Origin: Acinetobacter lwoffii
Lineage (GTDB): Bacteria; Pseudomonadota; Gammaproteobacteria; Pseudomonadales; Moraxellaceae
Direction: 5' to 3'
Length of the DNA: 34,343 nt
Assembly (NCBI RefSeq): GCF_002321025.1
Contig: NZ_DCLL01000059.1
Coordinates: 1-34,343 of the forward strand
The notes under the pieces are model-generated. The model did no database searches. It saw only the letters and a list, made by a program, of their open reading frames with translations, and was not told where the DNA came from. Both the position numbers and the translations under genes were made by a program. Below are positions 9,397 to 15,613 of this stretch, piece by piece. Position 1 is the first letter of the stretch. Each line of letters begins with the position of its first letter.

Positions 9397-9411
9397 TATA
9401 TCTAAGATATA
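9397..9411. repeat. 15-bp palindrome between the two sbp genes
   Basis: TATATCT-A-AGATATA is a perfect 7+1+7 inverted repeat. The half-site TATATCTAA recurs in inverted orientation at 9424-9432 and 9267-9275, the latter directly beside the -10 box of sbp copy 1. It may be a regulator site. AT-rich sequence makes chance matches plausible. Confidence 0.3.
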
Positions 9412-9430
9412 GAATTTTATGCATTAGATA

Positions 9431-9466
9431 TAAAGAAAATGGATAACACTTTAGCCATTTTCTTTA
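9431..9466 (-). terminator. Likely terminator after sbp copy 2
   Basis: TAAAGAAAATGG (9431-9442) and CCATTTTCTTTA (9455-9466) form a 12-bp perfect stem with a 12-nt loop, 23 nt beyond the stop codon at 9489. The stem is AT-rich and the following T tract is weak, so termination may be partial. Confidence 0.45.
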
Positions 9467-9488
9467 TTCCATCTGGACTACAGCTTAC

Positions 9489-10490
9489 TTATCTTTTTTC
9501 ATTGTAAATCTGGTCATAAATCGCCCCATTCACAAGATGTGTTTTTTGCGCTTTGGCCCAACCACCAAAGACTTTATCAATGGTAAAGGTCTGGATTTTC
9601 GGAAACTGGGCTGAATATTTGTTAGCGACTTTGGCATCCCGCGGACGGAAGAAATATTTCGCAGCAAGCTCCTGCCCTTTCGGTGAATATAAATAGTTCA
9701 AATAGCCTTTTGCCAGATGGGTAGTGCCATTTTTATTCACGTTCTTATCGACAATCGCTACCGATGGTTCGGCCAGAATTGAAATCGATGGATAGACAAT
9801 ATCGTACTTGTCTTTACCCAGACCTTGCGTCGCCAGCAAGGCTTCATTTTCCCAGGATAAAAGCACATCACCAATGCCGCGCTCGGCAAACGTCGTCAGT
9901 GAACCACGGGCACCGGAATCTAAAACTTTGACATTTTGATAAAGTTTTTTCACCAGCTCTTTGGCTTTCGCATCATTACCGCCTGGCTGTTTCAGTGCAT
10001 AACCCCAAGCAGACAGGTAGATCCAACGTGGCGCGCCACCAGTTTTCGGGTTTGGGGTAATAATGTCCACACCCGCTTTGGTCAGATCATTCCAGTCTTT
10101 GATTTGCTTTGGATTGCCTTTACGCACCAAGAATACAATCGTAGACGTATAGGGTGCCGAATTACTCGGAAACTCTTTTTGCCAGTCTTTCTCGATTAAA
10201 CCGGCATTGACGATTTCTTCGATATCATTGGCCAAGGCCAAGGTTACGACATCGGCCTGCAAACCATCGACCACTGAACGCGCCTGCTTGCCTGAACCGC
10301 CATGCGACTGTTTAAAATTAACCGTTTGTCCGGTTTTCTGCTTCCAGAACTTGCCAAATTCTTCGTTATATTCCTGATAAAATTCACGGGTCGGGTCATA
10401 AGAGACATTCAGGAAATCTTTGGCGACGGAATTCTGTACAGCTGTTCCAACTAAAATTGTCAAGATTGCGGATGCTATTATTTTTTTCAT
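9489..10490 (-). CDS. sbp: Periplasmic sulfate-binding protein, copy 2
   Basis: Paralogue of the gene at 8225-9244, similar over its whole length. From ATG 10490 it is 333 residues with a signal peptide starting MKKIIASAILTILVG and a likely cut after residue 23 (NSVA). It has QSHGGSGKQ (61-69), NSAPYTSTIVFLVRKGNPKQI, ITPNPKTGG (144-152), DSGARGS (191-197) and RGIGDVLLSWENEALLA. The SGARGS loop matches E. coli Sbp, so this copy looks closer to the classical sulfate binder than copy 1. A longer in-frame start at 10607 is rejected because it would bury the signal peptide. The gene has its own promoter and probably its own terminator. Confidence 0.95.
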   Translation of the reverse strand: MKKIIASAILTILVGTAVQNSVAKDFLNVSYDPTREFYQEYNEEFGKFWKQKTGQTVNFKQSHGGSGKQARSVVDGLQADVVTLALANDIEEIVNAGLIEKDWQKEFPSNSAPYTSTIVFLVRKGNPKQIKDWNDLTKAGVDIITPNPKTGGAPRWIYLSAWGYALKQPGGNDAKAKELVKKLYQNVKVLDSGARGSLTTFAERGIGDVLLSWENEALLATQGLGKDKYDIVYPSISILAEPSVAIVDKNVNKNGTTHLAKGYLNYLYSPKGQELAAKYFFRPRDAKVANKYSAQFPKIQTFTIDKVFGGWAKAQKTHLVNGAIYDQIYNEKR

Positions 10491-10520
10491 CTGATGTAAC
10501 TCTTTGTTTATATGAGCTGC

Positions 10521-10549
10521 ACTATACAAATCAAAAATAAGCATAACAA
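10521..10549 (-). promoter_or_regulatory. Candidate promoter of sbp copy 2
   Basis: Minus strand: -35 TTGTTA (10544-10549), 17-bp spacer, -10 TATAGT (10521-10526), about 30 nt before the start codon. The -10 sequence and the geometry are the same as for the promoter of copy 1, suggesting that the promoter was duplicated with the gene. Confidence 0.55.
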
Positions 10550-10860
10550 TCATGCATTTATAACAATATCTACAATCTATTGATGATTTTGAGATATCTT
10601 CTAACAATTAAATCCGGATACATATTCTGCTAGAAAAGTAATCTTCTGCTACAATATAAGACAGTTCTTCACGCTCTCTTCACAGTTGTCTGTTAAAAAT
10701 AGGCCACCAAAACAGGAAATTACGATTTTTGGTAATTTTCCACAGAGTTATATTATTTCTTTTGTAAAAAATGTGACTTGGTTCTACTTCTTTATGATCA
10801 ACTGTGATTAAATTGTAGGCAGAGTATTAAAAAAACATTTTTAACAAAATAAAACCAACC
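10550..10860. other. Intergenic region between sbp copy 2 and the small secreted protein
   Basis: No gene is visible. The region is AT-rich and divergent: the sbp promoter points left and the small-protein promoter must lie towards the right end. It holds an inverted repeat, AAATTAC (10717-10723) and GTAATTT (10732-10738), with an 8-nt spacer. I could not place a convincing -35/-10 pair for the rightward gene. Confidence 0.4.
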
Positions 10861-10865
10861 CGAAG

Positions 10866-11186
10866 TAAGGAGGAAGTTTGGATATGAAATTTACATTATT
10901 CACAGCCAGCATCCTAAGCCTGATTATGTTGTTCTCGATTCAACTCGGTCATGCCGTCGTTGTGAAGACAGATTTGCCGAAGCCTACAGTAAGCACTGTT
11001 GAAAGCAAGACTTCGCCGATTGAAAAAGCGATTCAGCAACAAAAAACTGAAAAAACACTTCAAACAGAAGATAATCTCAAAGTCTTGACTGCATTTAAAG
11101 TCGCACCTTCGCAAAATTTCTTTGCAGAACAGAATTACCGCTTCACCCGCTTTGTCCAAAGTATTTTTTCGAGCGCTCATTCTTAA
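10866..11186 (+). CDS. Small predicted secreted protein of unknown function
   Basis: Coding sequence starts at ATG 10884; the interval includes the Shine-Dalgarno sequence AAGGAGG at 10867-10873, ten bases upstream. A TTG at 10878 is in frame but lies too close to the Shine-Dalgarno. The 100-residue product has a clear signal-peptide pattern (MKFTLFTASILSLIMLFSI, cut probably after GHA at residue 24). The mature part is about 76 residues, polar and rich in Lys, Thr, Glu and Gln (EKAIQQQKTEKTLQ), with no cysteine and no domain that I recognise. An intrinsic terminator follows, so it is a single-gene unit. The very strong ribosome binding site suggests good expression. It could be periplasmic or exported. 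I assign no function. Confidence 0.7.
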
Positions 11187-11217
11187 TCAGCCTCAACAGC
11201 GCTGAATATTCCCGGAT

Positions 11218-11270
11218 TTAAAAGCCACATCATTCAATGTTGAATAAAGCATTAAGTGATGTGGCTTTTT
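11218..11270 (+). terminator. Terminator after the small secreted protein
   Basis: GCCACATCA (11224-11232) and TGATGTGGC (11257-11265) form a 9-bp stem that A and T runs on either side extend. The 24-nt loop contains a smaller hairpin (ATTCA-ATG-TTGAAT). Five T residues follow. It lies directly before the gltX promoter. Confidence 0.8.
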
Positions 11271-11273
11271 CGC

Positions 11274-11279
11274 TATAAT
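11274..11279 (+). promoter_or_regulatory. -10 box of the likely gltX promoter
   Basis: A perfect TATAAT lies 34 nt upstream of the gltX ATG. No good -35 box is found at 16-18 bp spacing, because that position is inside the preceding terminator stem. The terminator T tract ends only 3 nt before the -10. Confidence 0.45.
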
Positions 11280-11313
11280 AGCTGCAATTTTATATCTAAG
11301 ATTAGATCCGGCT

Positions 11314-12822
11314 ATGACTGTTCGTACTCGTATTGCACCTTCTCCTACTGGTTTTCCGCATGTAGGTACTGCCTATATCGCCTTGTTTAACTTATGTTTT
11401 GCTAAACAGCATGGCGGTGAATTCATTCTTCGTATTGAAGATACTGACCAACTGCGCTCAACGCCTGAATCTGAAAAAATGATCCTGGATTCATTGCGCT
11501 GGTTGGGTCTGAACTGGTCTGAAGGTCCTGATGTCGGTGGCCCGCATGCGCCGTACCGCCAGTCAGAACGTATGGATATCTATAAAAATTATGCCTTGGA
11601 ACTGGTAGAGAAAGGTCATGCCTTCTACTGTTTCGCAACTGCAGAAGAACTGGATCAAATGCGTGCAGAACAGCAGGCACGTGGAGAGTCGCCACGTTAT
11701 GATGGTCGTGGTCTAAATCTTTCTGAAGAAGAAGTGGAGCGTCGTTTGGCCGCTGGTGAACCACATGTGATTCGCATGAAAGTACCGACTGAAGGTGTAT
11801 GTAAATTCAATGACATGCTGCGTGGCGAAGTCGAGATTCCATGGGCGCAAGTAGACATGCAAATCCTGCTGAAAACCGATGGCCTACCAACCTACCACTT
11901 GGCTAACGTAGTAGATGATCATTTGATGCAAATCACCCACGTAATTCGTGGTGAAGAATGGATTCCATCTGCGCCGAAACATCAGTTGCTGTATCAATAT
12001 TTTGGTTGGGAAATGCCGATACTATGCCACATGCCACTGCTGCGTAACCCGGATAAATCTAAGCTGTCTAAACGTAAAAACCCGACCTCAATTAACTATT
12101 ACAGAGACATCGGTGTACTGCCTGAAGCCTTGTTGAACTACTTGGGTCGTATGGGCTGGTCAATGCCAGATGAAAGTGAAAAATTCACTTTGGCTGAAAT
12201 GATTGAGCATTTTGATATCAAACGTGTATCCCTCGGTGGTCCGATCTTTGATGTTGAGAAATTGAACTGGTTAAATGGTCAATGGATCAAGGCACTCAGC
12301 CCGGCTGAACTTCTAGACACCTTATTGGCCTGGAAAGCAGATCGTGCCAAATTAGAAGAAATTGCAGCTGCGATTCAACCGCGTATTAACCTGCTGTCTG
12401 AAGCTGTGAACTGGTCTGCACATTATTTCAACCATTTCCCGACCCTGTCTAAAGAACAGTTTGAAAGCAAGAAACTGTCGGATGAACAGGTACGTCAAAG
12501 TCTTCAATTCGCAATTTGGCGTTTAGAAAGCCTGTTTACTTGGAATAACGACACGGTGAGCCAGACCTTGATGGACTTGGCGACACAGATGGAAATCAAG
12601 CTACGTGATTTCATGCCTGCGTTCTTTATTGCGATTGCCGGTTCGACAGCCTCTACCCCAGTCATGCAAACGATGGTGACCATTGGTCCGGATTTAACCT
12701 TTGCACGTTTACGTCATGCGCTAGAAATTGTCGGTGGTCCAAGCAAAAAAGAGCTGAAAGTCTGGGAAAAACTCAATGAAAGCTTAAAGTTGCCGAAAAA
12801 TGAAGCAATTGATCAAGCTTAA
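11314..12822 (+). CDS. gltX: Glutamyl-tRNA synthetase
   Basis: Class I aminoacyl-tRNA synthetase that charges tRNA-Glu with glutamate in the cytoplasm. The 502-residue protein starts MTVRTRIAPSPTG; the HIGH motif appears as HVGT in TGFPHVGTAYIAL and the KMSKS motif as KLSKRK in DKSKLSKRKNPTS. FILRIEDTDQ and HVIRGEEWIPSAPKH are characteristic of GluRS. The start ATG lacks a strong Shine-Dalgarno sequence. Downstream on the same strand are tRNA-Ala and tRNA-Glu, so the enzyme gene sits beside a cognate tRNA. Whether it also charges tRNA-Gln cannot be told from the sequence. Confidence 0.98.
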   Translation: MTVRTRIAPSPTGFPHVGTAYIALFNLCFAKQHGGEFILRIEDTDQLRSTPESEKMILDSLRWLGLNWSEGPDVGGPHAPYRQSERMDIYKNYALELVEKGHAFYCFATAEELDQMRAEQQARGESPRYDGRGLNLSEEEVERRLAAGEPHVIRMKVPTEGVCKFNDMLRGEVEIPWAQVDMQILLKTDGLPTYHLANVVDDHLMQITHVIRGEEWIPSAPKHQLLYQYFGWEMPILCHMPLLRNPDKSKLSKRKNPTSINYYRDIGVLPEALLNYLGRMGWSMPDESEKFTLAEMIEHFDIKRVSLGGPIFDVEKLNWLNGQWIKALSPAELLDTLLAWKADRAKLEEIAAAIQPRINLLSEAVNWSAHYFNHFPTLSKEQFESKKLSDEQVRQSLQFAIWRLESLFTWNNDTVSQTLMDLATQMEIKLRDFMPAFFIAIAGSTASTPVMQTMVTIGPDLTFARLRHALEIVGGPSKKELKVWEKLNESLKLPKNEAIDQA

Positions 12823-12834
12823 TTAATTTTTGTG

Positions 12835-12863
12835 TTGACGTGTGAGCGCGATATCCCTAATAT
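12835..12863 (+). promoter_or_regulatory. Promoter of the tRNA-Ala/tRNA-Glu unit
   Basis: -35 TTGACG (12835-12840), 17-bp spacer, -10 TAATAT (12858-12863), then a GC-rich discriminator (AGCGCTC). Transcription would start about 10 nt before the first tRNA. GC-rich discriminators are typical of stable-RNA promoters under stringent control. Confidence 0.65.
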
Positions 12864-12874
12864 AGCGCTCACAC
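12840..12874. repeat. 10-bp inverted repeat enclosing the tRNA promoter -10 box
   Basis: GTGTGAGCGC (12840-12849) and GCGCTCACAC (12865-12874) are perfect complements with a 15-nt spacer that contains the -10 box. There is no T tract after it, so it does not look like a normal gltX terminator. The arms overlap the spacer and the start-site region of the promoter. Confidence 0.6.
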
Positions 12875-12879
12875 AGACT

Positions 12880-12955
12880 GGGGTCATAGCTCAGTTGGTA
12901 GAGCGCTACAATGGCATTGTAGAGGTCAGGAGTTCGATCCTCCTTGACTCCACCA
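12880..12955 (+). tRNA. tRNA-Ala (anticodon GGC)
   Basis: 76 nt with encoded CCA. Acceptor stem GGGGTCA/TGACTCC, anticodon stem CTACA/TGTAG with loop ATGGCAT (anticodon GGC, codon GCC), and a T arm containing GTTCGATCC. It is the first of two tRNAs in one unit. Confidence 0.97.
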
Positions 12956-12993
12956 AATCAAGTCTTGCTTTAGCTGTGTTATTTGCCTCAATT

Positions 12994-13069
12994 GTCCCTA
13001 TCGTCTAGAGGCCTAGGACATCGCCCTTTCACGGCGGTAACCGGGGTTCGAATCCCCGTAGGGACGCCA
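12994..13069 (+). tRNA. tRNA-Glu (anticodon TTC)
   Basis: 76 nt with encoded CCA. Acceptor stem GTCCCTA/TAGGGAC, anticodon loop CTTTCAC (anticodon TTC), T arm CCGGGGTTCGAATCCCCG. It lies 38 nt after tRNA-Ala with no promoter visible between them, so they are probably co-transcribed. This is a substrate of the GluRS encoded just upstream. Confidence 0.98.
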
Positions 13070-13075
13070 TATTCA

Positions 13076-13100
13076 AGATCATCGTAATATATATGGTGAT
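13076..13100 (+). other. Hairpin in the tRNA trailer
   Basis: GATCATC and GGTGATC pair over 7 bp (one G-U in RNA) with an 11-nt AT loop, 6 nt after the tRNA-Glu 3' end. It is a possible processing or 3' stability element ahead of the terminator. Confidence 0.35.
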
Positions 13101-13105
13101 CTTAT

Positions 13106-13137
13106 AAAAAACCCAAGCATTGCGACTTGGGTTTTTT
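13106..13137 (+). terminator. Terminator of the tRNA unit
   Basis: AAAAAACCCAAG (13106-13117) and CTTGGGTTTTTT (13126-13137) form a 12-bp stem with an 8-nt loop; the T run is the 3' arm. A classical intrinsic terminator. Confidence 0.88.
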
Positions 13138-13225
13138 ATTGCCTGTATATTTTATGTTGGGCAATATTTCGGTTTCTTCGCATCTTCCGATAAAATAATC
13201 AGTAATTTAGAATTTTGGAGTTGTA

Positions 13226-13567
13226 ATGCAATATCGTTGCCCTAAGTGTCAAAGCCCGAAAATCATGCCAGTGGCCCAGCCAGGTCAAGCAGCTCCACGT
13301 CCAGTGGTTCCTAAAAGCTTAATGTTTCTGGTCCCTGCCCTGTTCCTTTTGCTATTACTGGTTATTATTAGTATCGCGATGTGGATTTTTGGCGATGGTG
13401 CAGGTACCACTTTACAGACTGCCACTGTGATCGTCTTTATTTTTTCCTTGATCGCAGGCTTTATGTTCTATAAGGACTTACCTGATTTTAAAATTTCAAT
13501 GCAGGCATTCATGCAAACCCAAAAGAAATGGAAATGCCGTGAATGTAATCATGAGTGGGAAATCTAA
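13226..13567 (+). CDS. Small zinc-ribbon membrane protein, function unknown
   Basis: 113 residues starting MQYRCPKCQSPK, with GGAG about 6 nt before the ATG. One CxxC (CPKC, residues 5-8) is at the N-terminus and a second (CREC, near 103-106, followed by NHEWEI) at the C-terminus. Together they could form one zinc ribbon split by two hydrophobic helices (about 34-55 and 66-85). With an even number of helices both cysteine pairs would lie on the same membrane side, most likely the cytoplasm. The gene is alone, between the tRNA terminator and a bidirectional terminator shared with ettA. I recognise no functional family. Confidence 0.85.
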   Translation: MQYRCPKCQSPKIMPVAQPGQAAPRPVVPKSLMFLVPALFLLLLLVIISIAMWIFGDGAGTTLQTATVIVFIFSLIAGFMFYKDLPDFKISMQAFMQTQKKWKCRECNHEWEI

Positions 13568-13593
13568 TTTACCCTCCACCCTATAATAAACAT

Positions 13594-13622
13594 AAAAAAC
13601 CAGCCCTGAGGCTGGTTTTTTT
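13594..13622. terminator. Bidirectional terminator between convergent genes
   Basis: AACCAGCC (13598-13605) and GGCTGGTT (13610-13617) form an 8-bp stem with a CTGA loop, flanked by A6 and T7. It serves the zinc-ribbon gene on the plus strand and ettA (stop at 13644) on the minus strand. Confidence 0.88.
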
Positions 13623-13643
13623 ATTTACAAAAGTCGGAGATGA

Positions 13644-15305
13644 TTAAACACCGATTTTGCGATATTTTTGACGCTTCGCTACAAGATCATCACCATCACG
13701 CTTACGGCGATATTCTTCAAACTCAGCATAGTTACCGGTGAAGAATTCAGGTGTTTCACCTTCGAATGACAAGATGTGCGTTGCAATACGGTCCAGGAAC
13801 CAACGGTCATGCGAGATCACCATCACAGTACCTGGGAATACCAGAATGGCATCTTCAAGTGCACGCAAGGTTTCGATATCCAAGTCGTTTGATGGTTCAT
13901 CGAGTAGGATAACGTTTGCGCCCATTTGCAGGATTTTCGCAAGTTGTAAACGGTTACGCTCACCACCTGACAATTGACCTACGCGTTTTTGCTGATCTTG
14001 GCCTTTAAAGTTAAAGCGACCGATATACGCACGAGATGCGATTTCGTAATCACCAATCTTCAAGATGTCTAGACCGCCAGACACTTCTTCCCAAACGGTT
14101 TTGTTGTTATCTAAGGTGTCACGGATCTGACCGACATAAGCCACTTTAACCGATTCACCCAGCGTTACCGTACCGGTATCTGGTTGCTGTTCACCAGTCA
14201 TCATACGGAATAGCGTGGTTTTACCTGCACCGTTCTCACCCACGATACCCACAATTGCAGCAGGTGGTACTGTGAACGTTAAATCTTTGTACAGTAAGCG
14301 ATCACCAAACGATTTGCTGATGCCTTCAACTTCTACAACCTTGTTGCCCAGACGTGGGCCAGGTGGAATGTAGATTTCAGAGGTTTCGTTACGTTGCTGG
14401 AATTCGCGTGAGTTAAGCTCTTCAAAACGCTCCATACGCGCTTTGTTTTTCTTTTGCTGACCTTTGGCATTTGAACGAACCCATTCAAGTTCTTTTTTCA
14501 ATGCTTTAGCAAAAGATTCTTCCTGCTTGTTCTCTTGCTCTAAACGGGCATTTTTTTGCTCAAGCCAAGAAGAGTAGTTACCTTGATACGGAATACCCAT
14601 ACCACGGTCAAGCTCAAGGATCCATTCTGCAACGTTATCCAGGAAGTAACGGTCATGCGTAATCGCAACGATGGTACCCGGGAAGTCTTTCAAGAAACGT
14701 TCCAACCAAGATACAGATGAAGCATCTAAATGGTTCGTCGGTTCATCGAGAAGCAACATGTCTGGTTTAGACAGAAGTAAACGGCAAAGTGCCACACGGC
14801 GGCGTTCACCACCTGAAAGCTTAGATACATCTGCATCCCAAGCAGGCAAGTTCAATGCTGCAGCTGCTTGATCCATCTGGTTCGCAAGGTTATGCGCATC
14901 CCAAGTCTGGATAATCGCTTCAAGCTTCTCTTGCTCTTTCGCAAGTGCATCGAAATCCGCATCTTCTGCTGCATATTCAGCAAAGACTTCATCCAGACGT
15001 GCCAAGGCATCAAGCGGTTCACGTAAACCATCTTCGACGTTACCACGAACGTCTTTGCTTTCGTCTAAAGGTGGTTCTTGCTCAAGATAACCGATTTTTG
15101 TACCCGGTTGCGCACGCGCCTCACCAGAGAAATCTTTATCTACGCCCGCCATAATACGAAGCAAGGTAGATTTACCTGCACCGTTTAAACCAAGCACACC
15201 AATTTTAGCGCCTGGGAAAAATGATAAGGAGATGTCTTTCAGGATTTCGCGCTTAGGCGGAACCATCTTCGACACTCGGTTCATCGTGTAAATATATTGG
15301 GCCAC
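13644..15305 (-). CDS. ettA: Energy-dependent translational throttle protein EttA (ABC-F)
   Basis: Ribosome-associated ABC-F ATPase that in E. coli gates the first steps of elongation according to ATP/ADP level. Two ABC domains are present: GLNGAGKST, LSGGERRRVAL and LLLDEPTNHLD, then a charged linker (the P-site tRNA interaction motif region), then GENGAGKTT, LSGGERNRLQL and LLDEPSNDLD. I choose GTG 15305: GGAG lies 6 nt upstream and the product then begins VAQYIYTMNRV, matching the start of E. coli EttA and giving 553 residues against about 555. An ATG frame opening at 15350 would add 15 unrelated residues. Both Walker B glutamates are intact. Confidence 0.97.
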   Translation of the reverse strand: MAQYIYTMNRVSKMVPPKREILKDISLSFFPGAKIGVLGLNGAGKSTLLRIMAGVDKDFSGEARAQPGTKIGYLEQEPPLDESKDVRGNVEDGLREPLDALARLDEVFAEYAAEDADFDALAKEQEKLEAIIQTWDAHNLANQMDQAAAALNLPAWDADVSKLSGGERRRVALCRLLLSKPDMLLLDEPTNHLDASSVSWLERFLKDFPGTIVAITHDRYFLDNVAEWILELDRGMGIPYQGNYSSWLEQKNARLEQENKQEESFAKALKKELEWVRSNAKGQQKKNKARMERFEELNSREFQQRNETSEIYIPPGPRLGNKVVEVEGISKSFGDRLLYKDLTFTVPPAAIVGIVGENGAGKTTLFRMMTGEQQPDTGTVTLGESVKVAYVGQIRDTLDNNKTVWEEVSGGLDILKIGDYEIASRAYIGRFNFKGQDQQKRVGQLSGGERNRLQLAKILQMGANVILLDEPSNDLDIETLRALEDAILVFPGTVMVISHDRWFLDRIATHILSFEGETPEFFTGNYAEFEEYRRKRDGDDLVAKRQKYRKIGV

Positions 15306-15510
15306 GTAGGACTCCTCAACTGAAAAACCAAATGGGGTTAAAACAACCACCCCAGCTCAAAAAAGAGCGAAAAAATAATCGGCTATTATACGCAGAAAGC
15401 AGCGAAAACATAAGCCATTGCCATGAACTTCAATGCATTGTTACAAGTTTCTTGCTGATGTTTTTTTAAACAACTGTTTTCAGTAAAATAAATGACTCAA
15501 ATCCAGGTCG

Positions 15511-15531
15511 ATATATGAATATTTCATATAT
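15511..15531. promoter_or_regulatory. 21-bp palindrome upstream of metY, candidate operator
   Basis: ATATATGAA-TAT-TTCATATAT is a perfect 9+3+9 inverted repeat centred about 53 bp upstream of the metY -10 box. It contains TGAA and TTCA half-sites as in MetR boxes, but spaced by 3 instead of the E. coli 5 bp. That distance upstream of a promoter suits an activator, but the regulator is not identified. Confidence 0.4.
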
Positions 15532-15570
15532 TTATTTCAATAAAATTGCACTTTTACTCATATGTGAAAA

Positions 15571-15579
15571 TGCTACACT
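15571..15579 (+). promoter_or_regulatory. Extended -10 promoter of metY
   Basis: TGCTACACT fits the extended -10 pattern TGnTAnnnT. The best -35 at 17 bp (CTTTTA) is poor, as often seen with extended -10 or activator-dependent promoters. It is 34 nt before the metY ATG. Confidence 0.5.
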
Positions 15580-15613
15580 CAAGCCATAAACTTAAACAAG
15601 AAGATCAAACAGA

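Larger units (their letters stand above)
15306..15613. other. Divergent intergenic region, ettA / metY
   Basis: No gene is visible. On the minus strand, TATAAT (15385-15390) is the probable ettA -10 box, with only a poor -35 upstream. The ettA leader contains a GC-rich inverted repeat (GGGGT/ACCCC, 15334-15353). On the plus strand, a palindrome at 15511-15531 and an extended -10 at 15571-15579 lie before metY. Confidence 0.5.

Noticed and set aside
10550..10860. Additional short gene between sbp and the small secreted protein
   Set aside because: No frame of reasonable length with a ribosome binding site was found on either strand.
12840..12874. Intrinsic terminator for gltX
   Set aside because: The stem is strong, but no T tract follows and the arms overlap the tRNA promoter, so I list it as an inverted repeat instead.
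15511..15531. MetJ box
   Set aside because: The MetJ consensus is tandem AGACGTCT; this palindrome is AT-rich and does not match it.
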